DNA of 9,963 nt from CBDTTW01 sp965363675 (GTDB taxonomy: Bacteria; Bacteroidota; Rhodothermia; Rhodothermales; DASSAV01): positions 1 through 9,963 of the forward strand of contig CBDTTW010000113.1 in NCBI GenBank assembly GCA_965363675.1. Direction: 5' to 3'. Made by a program: the position numbers and the translations under genes. The first letter of the stretch is position 1. The number at the start of each line of letters is the position of its first letter. The notes beneath the pieces were generated by a model. It worked only from the letters and a program-made list of their open reading frames with translations, was not told the DNA's origin and searched no databases. Below are positions 1 through 6,534 of this stretch, one piece after another.

Positions 1-4
1 GCGC

Positions 5-1339
5 CTAGCGGATGCGCGTGCGCTCGTCCCAGATAGGCTCTTTGAGCTCGTAGTCGCCGCTGCCGGTGCGGTCGATGAAGATGAACTGGCGGCGGATGCG
101 GTAGTAGAACCACACCTCGTAGGGTTTGGCGTCCGCGGCGGCGGGGCGGCGCTCGACGTAGTCGGGGGCGCCGAAGAGGATGGCGACGTGGCCGCGGTCG
201 GTTTTCCAGCCGTCGCGGGGACCGCCGTACTGGCGGTTGGCGTAGTTGATGCGGTAGTAGTACTCCTCCATGCGCTCGTTGCGCGGCGTGCCGGGGGTAG
301 GGTCGCGCTTATCCCAGAACGCCCGGAAGCGGGCGAGGCGCTCCGGCTCGGAGGCGGCCGTCTCGATGTGCTTGAGGTCCTTGCTCTTGGCGATGTAGCT
401 GAGCTGGGCGATGGCCTGGTCGAGGTCGCGGATGTGGTTGTCCAGCCCGTCCCAGTCGAGCGTGAAGGACATCTCGGCGCGGTCGAGCAGGCGGCCCTGC
501 TCGTCCTCGGCCACGACGCGCAGCACGTACTCGCCGGCGCCGAGCCCGGCAATCGGCACGTCCACGATGACCTGGTTGCGCCCTACGCGTAGGGGGGCCG
601 CCTCGACCTGGGCAAAGGCCACCTCGGCTTCCTGCTTGCCGCCCCGGTTGAAGATGGAGAGCATGCCCCGGCCTTCGGAGGTTTTGGGCCGCCGGACCAG
701 CTCGCGGGTCACCTTAACGCGGTGCGCGCGCCGCGCGAAAATCTCGTAGAACACCGAGAGGTTGTTCGAGCCGGCGGCGATGCGGCTGGAGATGCGCGGC
801 GTGATGCTGCTGCGCTGCGCGTCGTAGCCGTCAAGCAGCACCAGGTCGCTGATGGCGACGATGCGGTTGAGGTCGCGCACCACGAGGGGCAGGCGGCGGC
901 TCAGGGTCTGGCCGGCGTTGCGGTCGCGGAGCTGCACGTCGAGCACGTAGGCGCCGGGCTTGAGCGTGAGGCTCTCCAGGGCGCGCTCGTACATGCGGTC
1001 GGACTGCGTGGCGGCGTAGGTGGACGCCTCGGCGGTGTGCGGCCAGGTGCGCGTCAGGGCGACCTCGCGGGGGCGGCCGTTGCGGTCGGCGGTGTGCACG
1101 GTGGCCGTGACCTCGTAGGCGGCCGAGAAGCCTCCGGCCGCGCTGACGAAGCGCAGCCCCGAGTACGGGATGCGCGTGTACAGGTCTACGCGGGTCTCGG
1201 GCGAGCCGCCTTCGCTGCGCGTGCTGACGGCGTCCACGTCGAGCGCGGGCGGCGCCTCTTGCGCGCGCCCCGGCGCAGCGCCCAGGAGCAGCAATAGCGT
1301 CGCCAGCAGAACCGATCGTCTATGGTGCCAATGCTTCAT
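5..1339 (-). CDS. Exported GWxTD-domain protein
   Basis: A 444-residue protein with an N-terminal signal peptide: basic start (KHWHHRR), hydrophobic stretch at about residues 9-21, and a likely cleavage near GRA-Q (about residue 26). The middle (about 30-295) looks like beta-rich repeats with segments such as GAYVLDVQLRD and GEYVLRVVAED. The C-terminal part (about 300-435) is the GWxTD domain: GWKTD at 377-381, followed by RGHVAILFGAPDYVERR and then a YEVWFYY / FIFIDRTGSGDYEL segment, as is usual in this family. GWxTD proteins are common in Bacteroidota, Acidobacteriota and relatives, and their biochemical role is not established. The ATG at 1339 is the natural start because it puts the signal peptide at the N-terminus. 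TAG ends the gene 4 bases from the window edge, so it is complete. It lies 152 bases downstream of ftsY, with a possible terminator between them, so it may have its own promoter. Confidence 0.92.
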   Translation of the reverse strand: MKHWHHRRSVLLATLLLLLGAAPGRAQEAPPALDVDAVSTRSEGGSPETRVDLYTRIPYSGLRFVSAAGGFSAAYEVTATVHTADRNGRPREVALTRTWPHTAEASTYAATQSDRMYERALESLTLKPGAYVLDVQLRDRNAGQTLSRRLPLVVRDLNRIVAISDLVLLDGYDAQRSSITPRISSRIAAGSNNLSVFYEIFARRAHRVKVTRELVRRPKTSEGRGMLSIFNRGGKQEAEVAFAQVEAAPLRVGRNQVIVDVPIAGLGAGEYVLRVVAEDEQGRLLDRAEMSFTLDWDGLDNHIRDLDQAIAQLSYIAKSKDLKHIETAASEPERLARFRAFWDKRDPTPGTPRNERMEEYYYRINYANRQYGGPRDGWKTDRGHVAILFGAPDYVERRPAAADAKPYEVWFYYRIRRQFIFIDRTGSGDYELKEPIWDERTRIR

Positions 1340-1393
1340 GCGTGCGTACTCACGGCCCGGCGTCGTGCGGGCAGGTCCATGATTTCCCCAGCA

Positions 1394-1401
1394 TCAAGAT
1401 A
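1394..1401 (-). promoter_or_regulatory. Possible -10/-7-like element TATCTTGA
   Basis: On the minus strand TATCTTGA lies 54 bases upstream of the GWxTD gene start. It loosely resembles the Bacteroidota -7 element (TAnnTTTG) but with one T fewer, and no clear partner at -33/-35 is visible. The same eight bases occur upstream of the CDP-alcohol phosphatidyltransferase gene. This is a weak promoter guess. Confidence 0.2.
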
Positions 1402-1466
1402 GCCTGGCCCGGCGCCCGGCGCGCGCCCGTGTGGGCTGTACCGTCGGCAGGGCCGCCTGAACCGTC

Positions 1467-1489
1467 GAAAACAGCGCCCCGGCGGCGCC
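1467..1489 (-). terminator. Candidate intrinsic terminator after ftsY
   Basis: Read on the minus strand, a short GC stem GCGCC / GGCGC (plus coordinates 1484-1488 and 1474-1478) with a 5-base loop is followed by TGTTTTCG. It starts about 4 bases after the ftsY stop codon. The stem is only 5 bp and the T tract is interrupted by a G, so it is a modest candidate. Its position directly after a stop codon and before the longest gap of the minus-strand block supports it. Confidence 0.4.
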
Positions 1490-1491
1490 CG

Positions 1492-2442
1492 CTAGCGGAA
1501 AAGCGCCTCGACGAACCGCTGCCGGTCGAACACCTGGAGGTCTTCGATGCGCTCTCCGACGCCGATGTATTTTACGGGGATCTTGAACTCATTGGAAATA
1601 CCAATCACGATGCCCCCCCGGGCGGTGCCGTCGAGCTTGGTAAGGGCCAGCCCGGTCACCTCGACGCTCCGCGTGAACTCCTCGGCCTGGCGCAGGGCGT
1701 TCTGGCCGGTCGAGGCGTCGAGCACGAGCAGCACCTCGTGCGGAGCCCCGGGGGCCTGGCGCTCCATGACGCGGCGAACTTTCGACAGCTCGTCCATGAG
1801 GCCGCCTTTGGTGTGCAGGCGCCCCGCCGTATCGATCAGCGCCACCTCCGAGCCGCGCGTGCGCGCCGAGGCAATCGTGTCGAAGGCGACGGCGGCCGGG
1901 TCGGCCCCCTGGCCCTGCTTGACGATGGGCACGCCTGCGCGCTCGGCCCAGATGTCGAGCTGTTCGGTGGCGGCGGCGCGGAACGTGTCGGCGGCGCCGA
2001 GCAGCACCGAGCGCCCGGCTTCCTTGTAGCGGTAGGCGAGCTTGCCGATGGTTGTGGTTTTGCCGACGCCGTTGACGCCCACCACCATGACGACATGGGG
2101 GCGGTTGGGCAGAGGCGCGTCGAATTCGGCGGGCTGCTCGGGGTTGGCCTTGAGCAGCAGCCCCGCAATCTCGGCCCGGATCAGCCCGTTGAGGTCGGCG
2201 GTCGAAACGTAGCGGTCCCGCTGGACGCGGGCCTCGACGGCGCGGATGATGTCCACGGTCGTCTTGACGCCCACGTCGCTCGTGACGAGCACTTCCTCCA
2301 ACTGGTCGAGCACGGCTTCATCGACGGTGTCCTTGCCGCGCACCATTTTGTCGAGTTTGCCGAAAAAGCTCGACCGCGTTTTTTCGAGTCCTTCTTCCAG
2401 GCGTTCCTGGTCTTGCTGCTTGAAACGGTCAAAAAATCCCAT
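1492..2442 (-). CDS. ftsY: Signal recognition particle receptor FtsY
   Basis: A 316-residue SRP-receptor GTPase, which docks SRP-ribosome complexes at the inner membrane for co-translational insertion through SecYEG. It has a short N-terminal targeting helix (MGFFDRFKQQ, then GLEKTRSSFFGKL), a helical N domain (to about 100), and a G domain with G1 GVNGVGKT at 122-129, DTFRAAA at 152-158, DTAGR at 204-208, TKLD at 268-271 and GVGE at 294-297. The C-terminus DLQVFD..FVEALF is characteristic of FtsY rather than Ffh, and there is no methionine-rich M domain. The long acidic A domain of E. coli FtsY is absent, as in many bacteria. The frame stays open to a TTG at 2484, but the ATG at 2442 yields the canonical MGFFD start and is preferred. 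A GGAG lies about 15 bases upstream, rather far for a ribosome site. Confidence 0.97.
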   Translation of the reverse strand: MGFFDRFKQQDQERLEEGLEKTRSSFFGKLDKMVRGKDTVDEAVLDQLEEVLVTSDVGVKTTVDIIRAVEARVQRDRYVSTADLNGLIRAEIAGLLLKANPEQPAEFDAPLPNRPHVVMVVGVNGVGKTTTIGKLAYRYKEAGRSVLLGAADTFRAAATEQLDIWAERAGVPIVKQGQGADPAAVAFDTIASARTRGSEVALIDTAGRLHTKGGLMDELSKVRRVMERQAPGAPHEVLLVLDASTGQNALRQAEEFTRSVEVTGLALTKLDGTARGGIVIGISNEFKIPVKYIGVGERIEDLQVFDRQRFVEALFR

Positions 2443-2492
2443 GGGGTCTATACAGAGCTCCGGAGCGGGTTGCGGGTGCGCCAAGGGTAGTA

Positions 2493-2532
2493 GGCTCCGC
2501 CCGGCGCTAGGCTTCGGCGGAGCCGGCTCCGC
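2493..2532 (-). other. Inverted repeats at the 3' end of the phosphatidyltransferase gene
   Basis: A perfect 9-bp inverted repeat (GGCTCCGCC at 2493-2501, GGCGGAGCC at 2516-2524) brackets the stop codon at 2507-2509. It overlaps a perfect 16-bp palindrome at 2517-2532 (GCGGAGCCGGCTCCGC) inside the last codons. The two structures compete for the same arm. No T tract follows on the minus strand, so this is not a classical intrinsic terminator. It could be an mRNA-stabilising or attenuating hairpin, or simply a by-product of GC-rich Ala/Gly/Ser codons. Confidence 0.4.
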
Positions 2533-3124
2533 GCGCGCCGTACATCAGGCGGAAGAAACGTACAAGGTATTGCAGAAATGAAAGCACGATGAGCACGCTC
2601 GTCGCGGCGAGGCAAAAGCGCATCACGTCGGGGTCGGCCTGGAGCAGCGCGGCCAGCACGGTGAGCGCGGTGGCGCCTACGGCGATTTTGCCCAGCCACA
2701 GGCTCATGGCGACCGTCGCGGTTTTGCGCGCCATCATAACCCCGCCCAGCACGATGAGCACGTCGCGGCCGACGACGAGGGCGAGGAACCAGCCCGGCAG
2801 GCTGTCGCGGTCGCGCAGCACGAGGGCCAGCAGAATGACGGCCGCGGCCACCTTGTCGGCCAGCGGGTCGAGGACCTTGCCCCACTCCGAGACCGTGCGC
2901 GACCAGCGCGCCACGCGCCCGTCGAAGAAGTCCGTCACGACGACGAGGCCGATCAGGCCAAACAGCCAAGCGCGCGGCCCCTCGGTCAGGATGAGGTAGG
3001 CGATGGGAAACACGAGCACGAGGCGCAGCAGGCTGAGCCCGTTCGCCAGGGTCCAGAACGTGCCCAGCATGCGGGCAAGGGGAGCCTTTTCGACCTCCTG
3101 AGCCATTTCCGAACCGTGGGTCAT
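2507..3124 (-). CDS. CDP-alcohol phosphatidyltransferase, PgsA-like
   Basis: A 205-residue integral membrane enzyme that transfers a phosphatidyl group from CDP-diacylglycerol to an alcohol. The family signature DxxDGxxAR-x8-GxxxDxxxD is complete: D65, D68-G69, A72-R73, G82, D86 and D90 (within DFFDGRVARW and GKVLDPLADK). About six hydrophobic helices surround it. The following GRDVLIVLGG segment and the overall length fit phosphatidylglycerophosphate synthase (PgsA) best, but cardiolipin- or phosphatidylserine-synthase activity cannot be excluded from sequence alone. The frame opens at a GTG (3133). I chose the ATG at 3124 because GGTGA lies 5 bases upstream; a third option is the ATG at 3106. 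The gene is 56 bases downstream of ispG and 64 upstream of ftsY, all on the same strand, so an operon is plausible. Confidence 0.88.
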   Translation of the reverse strand: MTHGSEMAQEVEKAPLARMLGTFWTLANGLSLLRLVLVFPIAYLILTEGPRAWLFGLIGLVVVTDFFDGRVARWSRTVSEWGKVLDPLADKVAAAVILLALVLRDRDSLPGWFLALVVGRDVLIVLGGVMMARKTATVAMSLWLGKIAVGATALTVLAALLQADPDVMRFCLAATSVLIVLSFLQYLVRFFRLMYGARGAGSAEA

Positions 3125-3139
3125 TGGAGTCACCGGGGG

Positions 3140-3147
3140 TCAAGATA
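3140..3147 (-). promoter_or_regulatory. Possible -10/-7-like element TATCTTGA
   Basis: The minus-strand TATCTTGA ends 15 bases before the chosen ATG of the phosphatidyltransferase gene. It is identical to the octamer upstream of the GWxTD gene. If it were a promoter core the transcript would have a very short leader. No convincing upstream box is seen, because the preceding bases are a GC-rich hairpin. Confidence 0.2.
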
Positions 3148-3157
3148 CGCACGCCGG

Positions 3158-3176
3158 CCGGGGCGCGACGCCCCGG
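3158..3176 (-). other. Strong GC hairpin downstream of ispG
   Basis: A perfect 8-bp inverted repeat (CCGGGGCG at 3158-3165, CGCCCCGG at 3169-3176) with a 3-base loop starts 4 bases after the ispG stop codon. It should fold stably in RNA. No T run follows on the minus strand, so it is either a hairpin-only terminator or an RNA-stability element between ispG and the phosphatidyltransferase gene. Confidence 0.45.
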
Positions 3177-3180
3177 GGCC

Positions 3181-4278
3181 TCAGGCGGGCGTGTGTTCGG
3201 CGGGCTCCTCGGCTTCGTCCCAGTGCTCGATGGCCTCCAGGATGGCCTCGACGATGTTTTCCTCGGGCACCGTCCGGATGATCTTGCCGCGCTTGAACAG
3301 GTGGGCGCGCCCCCGGCCGCAGCTCACGCCCAGGTCGGCCCCGGCGGCCTCGCCGGGCCCGTTGACGGCGCACCCCATGAGCGCTACGTTGAGGTCGCGG
3401 CCGAAGTTACGGGCCTTGACGGCCGCCTCGACCTCCTCGGCCACCTTGAACAAATCCACCTCCAGGCGGCCGCAGGTGGGGCAGGCGATGATGTTGACGC
3501 CGGGGCGGCCCAGGCGCAGCGACTGGAGGATCTGGTGCCCGATCTCGACCTCGCGCACCGAATCCGTCGTGAGCGAGACGCGGATCGTGTCGCCGATGCC
3601 GTCGGCCAGGAGCGCGCCGATGCCGATGGCGCTTTTGATGGACCCCGTAGCGAGCGTGCCCGACTCCGTAACGCCCAGGTGCAGCGGGTAGTCGGTGCGC
3701 TCGGCCAGCAGGCGGTACGCCTGGATCATGTAGTATACGTCCGAGTGCTTGACCGAGATGATAATGTCCTCGAAGTCGTGGCGGCGGCAGATGTCGATGT
3801 GGCGCATGGCGCTCTCGAAAAGCGCCTCGGGCTGCGGATAGCCGTACTTGTCGAGGATGTCGCGTTCGAGCGAGCCGGAGTTGACGCCGATGCGGATGGG
3901 GATGCCCTTGTCGCGGGCGGCCAGCAGCACCTCCTGCTCCCACTCGGGCTTGCCGATGTTGCCCGGGTTGATGCGCACCTTGGCGACGCCCGCCTCGATG
4001 GCCTTGAGGGCGTACTGGTAGTTGAAGTGGATGTCGGCGACGATGGGCACGGGGGCGCCCTGCACGATGTCGGGGAGGGCGGCCACGTCCTCGGGGCGCG
4101 GCACGGCCACGCGTACGATGTCGGCGCCGGCCTCGGCCAGGGCGCGCACCTCGGCCAGCGTGGCCGTCACGTCGTGCGTCTTGGAGACGGTCATCGACTG
4201 GACGGAGATCGGGGCTCCGCCGCCGATCTGAATGGGGCCTACGTGTACGGCGCGGGATATCCGGCGGGGGCGCTGCAT
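3181..4278 (-). CDS. ispG: 4-hydroxy-3-methylbut-2-en-1-yl diphosphate synthase IspG (GcpE)
   Basis: A 365-residue IspG, the penultimate enzyme of the MEP isoprenoid pathway, which converts MEcPP to HMBPP with a [4Fe-4S] cluster. The N-terminal TIM-barrel part carries PISVQSMT (23-30), ADIHFNYQYA (81-90), VRINPGNIG (101-109) and the VKHSD segment (176-180). The C-terminal cluster domain has the three cysteine ligands Cys266 and Cys269 (CPTCGR) and Cys303 (MGCAVNGPGE), with Glu310 as the fourth conserved ligand. The protein is the short two-domain bacterial form; there is no room for the large inserted domain of plant, chlamydial and many Bacteroidota enzymes. The frame remains open to a TTG at 4338, but the ATG at 4278 (MQRPRRISRAVHVG) gives the usual IspG N-terminus. 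No ribosome-binding site is obvious. It needs electrons from ferredoxin or flavodoxin, neither of which is encoded here. Confidence 0.97.
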   Translation of the reverse strand: MQRPRRISRAVHVGPIQIGGGAPISVQSMTVSKTHDVTATLAEVRALAEAGADIVRVAVPRPEDVAALPDIVQGAPVPIVADIHFNYQYALKAIEAGVAKVRINPGNIGKPEWEQEVLLAARDKGIPIRIGVNSGSLERDILDKYGYPQPEALFESAMRHIDICRRHDFEDIIISVKHSDVYYMIQAYRLLAERTDYPLHLGVTESGTLATGSIKSAIGIGALLADGIGDTIRVSLTTDSVREVEIGHQILQSLRLGRPGVNIIACPTCGRLEVDLFKVAEEVEAAVKARNFGRDLNVALMGCAVNGPGEAAGADLGVSCGRGRAHLFKRGKIIRTVPEENIVEAILEAIEHWDEAEEPAEHTPA

Positions 4279-4323
4279 GGCGGTGGTTGCGGGTGCGGGT
4301 CGGGTAGGGGGCGCCCATGAAAC

Positions 4324-4355
4324 TGCCGGGGGCGGCAAAGGTGCCCCGTGGGGGC
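4324..4355 (-). terminator. Two weak tandem hairpins between the EEP gene and ispG
   Basis: On the minus strand, directly after the EEP stop codon, a 5-bp stem (plus 4351-4355 with 4343-4347, 3-base loop) is followed by ACCTTT. A second 5-bp stem (plus 4333-4337 with 4324-4328, 4-base loop) is followed by GTTTC. Both have short stems and T runs of only three, so termination would be partial at best. Confidence 0.25.
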
Positions 4356-5456
4356 TCAGCTTTCTTTCCAGCGCAGGCGCGCCACGAGCGCGCGGTGGTC
4401 GGAGGGGTGCTCCTCAGGCACGTGCGCTCCGAGCGCCTCCCACTCCCGGCCGACGAGCACGTAGTCGATGCGCACGAGCGGGTAGCGGGCGTGGTACGTC
4501 GATCCCCAGCCGCGCCCGGCCTCCTGGAAGGCGTCCTGAAGGCCGAGGTCGTGCTTGAGGCGGTAGTAGGCCGAGTTGTGGGGCGTGCTGTTGAAGTCGC
4601 CGCAGACGATGACGGGCACGCGCTCGGCGCGGATGCGCTCGACGATGAAGGCAGCTTCCTGCGCCCGGAAGCGGAAGGCGCGCTCGTAGCGGCCGAGGTA
4701 GGGGCGCCAGAAGTCCCGCGAGAACAGCTTCAGCGTGTCCTCGCGCCAGGGTTTGGCGCGCCCGAAGCTGCGCAGGTGCAGGTTGTAGAGCACCGCCGGG
4801 CGCCCCTGCCACTCGAAGGGCACGCGCACGAAGCGCAGGCGCGAGGGGTCGTCGGGGCTGACGGGCAGCTCGATCTCGTCGAGGGGGCCGAGGGGGATGC
4901 GCCCGAAGACGGGCTGCTCGGTGTAGGCTCCCCGGATGCGGCCGGGCGGGGCGGCGTGGTAGCCGAGCGAGTCGGTGAGCACGCGGAGGTGGGGCCGCCC
5001 GCGCAGCGCGCCCGCCTCCAGGAAGGCGTGCGCGTCCTGGAAGGCCGCCAGGTCGGGCTGCTCGGCCTCGATGAGGCGGCGCATGCTGCGGCGCTGCTCG
5101 GCGAGGGTGTAGCCGGCGGCTTTCTCCGGGGCGTTGAAGGTCATTACCGTGAGCACGCCCGTCGTGTCGGTGGACGCCTCGCGCAGCAGGCGCTCGTGCG
5201 GCGAGAAGCGCGCCAAGGCCAGCGCCAGCGCCGCCGCGTGCAGCCCTGCGAGCGCCCACCGCCGCCCAAGAATCGCCGCGAGGCCCGCCGCCGCAACGGC
5301 CAGGCTGAGGTAGGGCAGCCCCACGGCCGCCAGTTCGAGCTGCCAGAAAAAGCCGGGTTGCAGGTAGCGCGCGGCGTAGGCCCCGGCGAACAAAGCCAGC
5401 AGCGCCCCATCCAGGGCCAGAAACAGCCACCACCCGAGCCGCCTTACGTTGCGCAT
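4356..5456 (-). CDS. Membrane-anchored endonuclease/exonuclease/phosphatase (EEP) family protein
   Basis: A 366-residue protein with three predicted membrane helices (about 8-29, 36-62 and 66-83) and a C-terminal DNase I-like fold. The motifs in order are MTFNA (Asn108), FQDA (Gln140-Asp141, where the family normally has Gln-Glu), YNLHLRS (Asn225, His227), CGDFNSTP (Asp287, Asn289), RIDYVLV (Asp331) and SDHRALVARL (Asp353-His354). The EEP superfamily hydrolyses phosphodiester or phosphomonoester bonds of nucleic acids, sphingolipids or inositol phosphates with a divalent metal; the substrate here is unknown. Positive charges at the N-terminus and in the GRR loop between helices 2 and 3 suggest N-in topology, which would place the catalytic domain outside the inner membrane. 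Similar three-helix EEP proteins are common in Bacteroidota. Only 18 bases separate it from rhomboid 1, so the two are probably co-transcribed. A GGAG sits 3 bases before the ATG, closer than usual. Confidence 0.88.
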   Translation of the reverse strand: MRNVRRLGWWLFLALDGALLALFAGAYAARYLQPGFFWQLELAAVGLPYLSLAVAAAGLAAILGRRWALAGLHAAALALALARFSPHERLLREASTDTTGVLTVMTFNAPEKAAGYTLAEQRRSMRRLIEAEQPDLAAFQDAHAFLEAGALRGRPHLRVLTDSLGYHAAPPGRIRGAYTEQPVFGRIPLGPLDEIELPVSPDDPSRLRFVRVPFEWQGRPAVLYNLHLRSFGRAKPWREDTLKLFSRDFWRPYLGRYERAFRFRAQEAAFIVERIRAERVPVIVCGDFNSTPHNSAYYRLKHDLGLQDAFQEAGRGWGSTYHARYPLVRIDYVLVGREWEALGAHVPEEHPSDHRALVARLRWKES

Positions 5457-5474
5457 ACGCTCCGACGCGAGCCG

Positions 5475-6419
5475 CTACTTTTTGCTGGCTTCGTAGAGGA
5501 TGCGGCGTTCCTCCTCCGAGAGCGCTTCGTAGCCGTGCGCGCTGATCTTGTCGAGGATGCGGTCCACGTCCGAGGGGGTGTAGGCCTCCGGCGCCGGAGG
5601 GGCGGCCGGCTCGGTGCGGCGCAGGCGGTGCACCGTAGCGGTGCGGCTCGTTTCGGACGGGCCGTCGGCGCTGCGCCAGGCATCGGCGCGGCGGGCCCAC
5701 ACGTCGGCGCGGCCTCCGCGCCCCGAGGCGGCGCGGCTGCGAGCCGGGCGCTCGAAGAACACGCGCGCCCACCCCGTCAGGTCGATGCCGCGCTGCTCGG
5801 CGCGGGCGAACAGGAAGCCGAAGAGCGCTCCGCCGAAATGCGCCGAAACAGAGGTGCCGCCGCCCGAGAGAAACAGCAGGTCGAGCGCCAGAAAGCCGAG
5901 CACCACATAGAGCAGCCGCACCGGCCCGATCAGGAACAGCCCTACGCTCTTGTACGGGTACAGAATCGCCACGGCCATCATGATGGCGAGCACCGAGGCC
6001 GAGGCGCCGTGCACCGGCCCGCCGAAAAACCCGAGCGTCGGGAAAAGGTTGTGCAGCGCCACCGTGAGCAGCGCCCCCCCGACGGCCCCCAGCACGTAGA
6101 GCGCCAGCAGGCGGTGCGAGCCGTGCAGCTCCTCGTACTCCTTGCCCATCCAGTACAGCCAGAGCATGTTGAACAGCAGGTGCAGAAACCCGCCCAGCCC
6201 CGTGCCCATGTGGATGAAGCTGTACGAGAGCAGTTGCCACGGGTGCAGCAACACGTCCGGCCACGCCGGGTTGAGCGCAAGCTGCTGCACCACGAAGGCG
6301 CGCGTCGCCGCGATGTAGATGAGCGCCAGCGACCAGAGCACGTAAAAGACGACGTTGATCGTCAGCAGGGCGCGCATGGCCGGCGGCTGCATCCGGTACC
6401 AGGACTGAAATCGGTTCAC
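5475..6419 (-). CDS. Rhomboid-family intramembrane serine protease with C-terminal tail domain (rhomboid 1)
   Basis: A 314-residue rhomboid. The six-helix core (about 17-205) carries His80 and Asn84 (HLLFN), the nucleophile motif GASA with Ser140, and the catalytic His194 in SAHFGGALFG, so the serine-histidine dyad is intact. The core is followed by a basic, Arg/Ala-rich linker (about 206-275) and a conserved-looking helical end, SDVDRILDKISAHGYEAL then SEEERRILYEASKK. That ending is familiar from Bacteroidota rhomboids (DUF6576-type) and is likely cytoplasmic. The open frame reaches 6629, but the first 70 residues are Cys/Ser/Arg-rich, overlap the end of rhomboid 2 and look non-coding. I chose the GTG at 6419, giving MNRFQSWYRMQPPAMRALL. 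A Met ten codons in (6392) is the alternative. Substrates are unknown. It lies 115 bases after rhomboid 2 and 18 before the EEP gene. Confidence 0.9.
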   Translation of the reverse strand: MNRFQSWYRMQPPAMRALLTINVVFYVLWSLALIYIAATRAFVVQQLALNPAWPDVLLHPWQLLSYSFIHMGTGLGGFLHLLFNMLWLYWMGKEYEELHGSHRLLALYVLGAVGGALLTVALHNLFPTLGFFGGPVHGASASVLAIMMAVAILYPYKSVGLFLIGPVRLLYVVLGFLALDLLFLSGGGTSVSAHFGGALFGFLFARAEQRGIDLTGWARVFFERPARSRAASGRGGRADVWARRADAWRSADGPSETSRTATVHRLRRTEPAAPPAPEAYTPSDVDRILDKISAHGYEALSEEERRILYEASKK

Positions 6420-6444
6420 GGCGTACGGGTTGAGCGGACGAGGC

Positions 6445-6475
6445 GCGCGGGCGGCCCGAGGCAGGCGGCCCGCGC
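6445..6475 (-). other. GC hairpin between the two rhomboid genes
   Basis: A perfect 8-bp inverted repeat, GCGCGGGC at 6445-6452 and GCCCGCGC at 6468-6475, with a 15-base loop, sits in the 115-base gap. A nine-base direct repeat GGCGGCCCG (6450-6458 and 6465-6473) overlaps it. No T run follows on the minus strand. It lies 26 to 56 bases before the GTG start of rhomboid 1 and might sit in that gene's leader. Confidence 0.3.
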
Positions 6476-6534
6476 AAGGGCGTCGGACGCTTTCTGATAC
6501 GTCAAGGCGCGCACAAGGTTTTGCAGCGCCTCCG

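Noticed and set aside
1342..2490. Plus-strand open frame of 382 codons opposite ftsY
   Set aside because: Shadow of ftsY; no recognisable protein family.
3124..4320. Plus-strand open frame of 398 codons opposite ispG
   Set aside because: Asp/Gly/Val/His-rich reverse image of IspG with no domain of its own.
4414..6477. Minus-strand open frame of 687 codons in a second frame across EEP and rhomboid 1
   Set aside because: Ala/Arg/Pro-rich shadow that spans two recognisable genes and the gap between them.
4317..6497. Plus-strand open frame of 726 codons opposite the EEP and rhomboid 1 genes
   Set aside because: No domain and a biased composition. Both genes on the other strand have intact active-site motifs and sensible starts.
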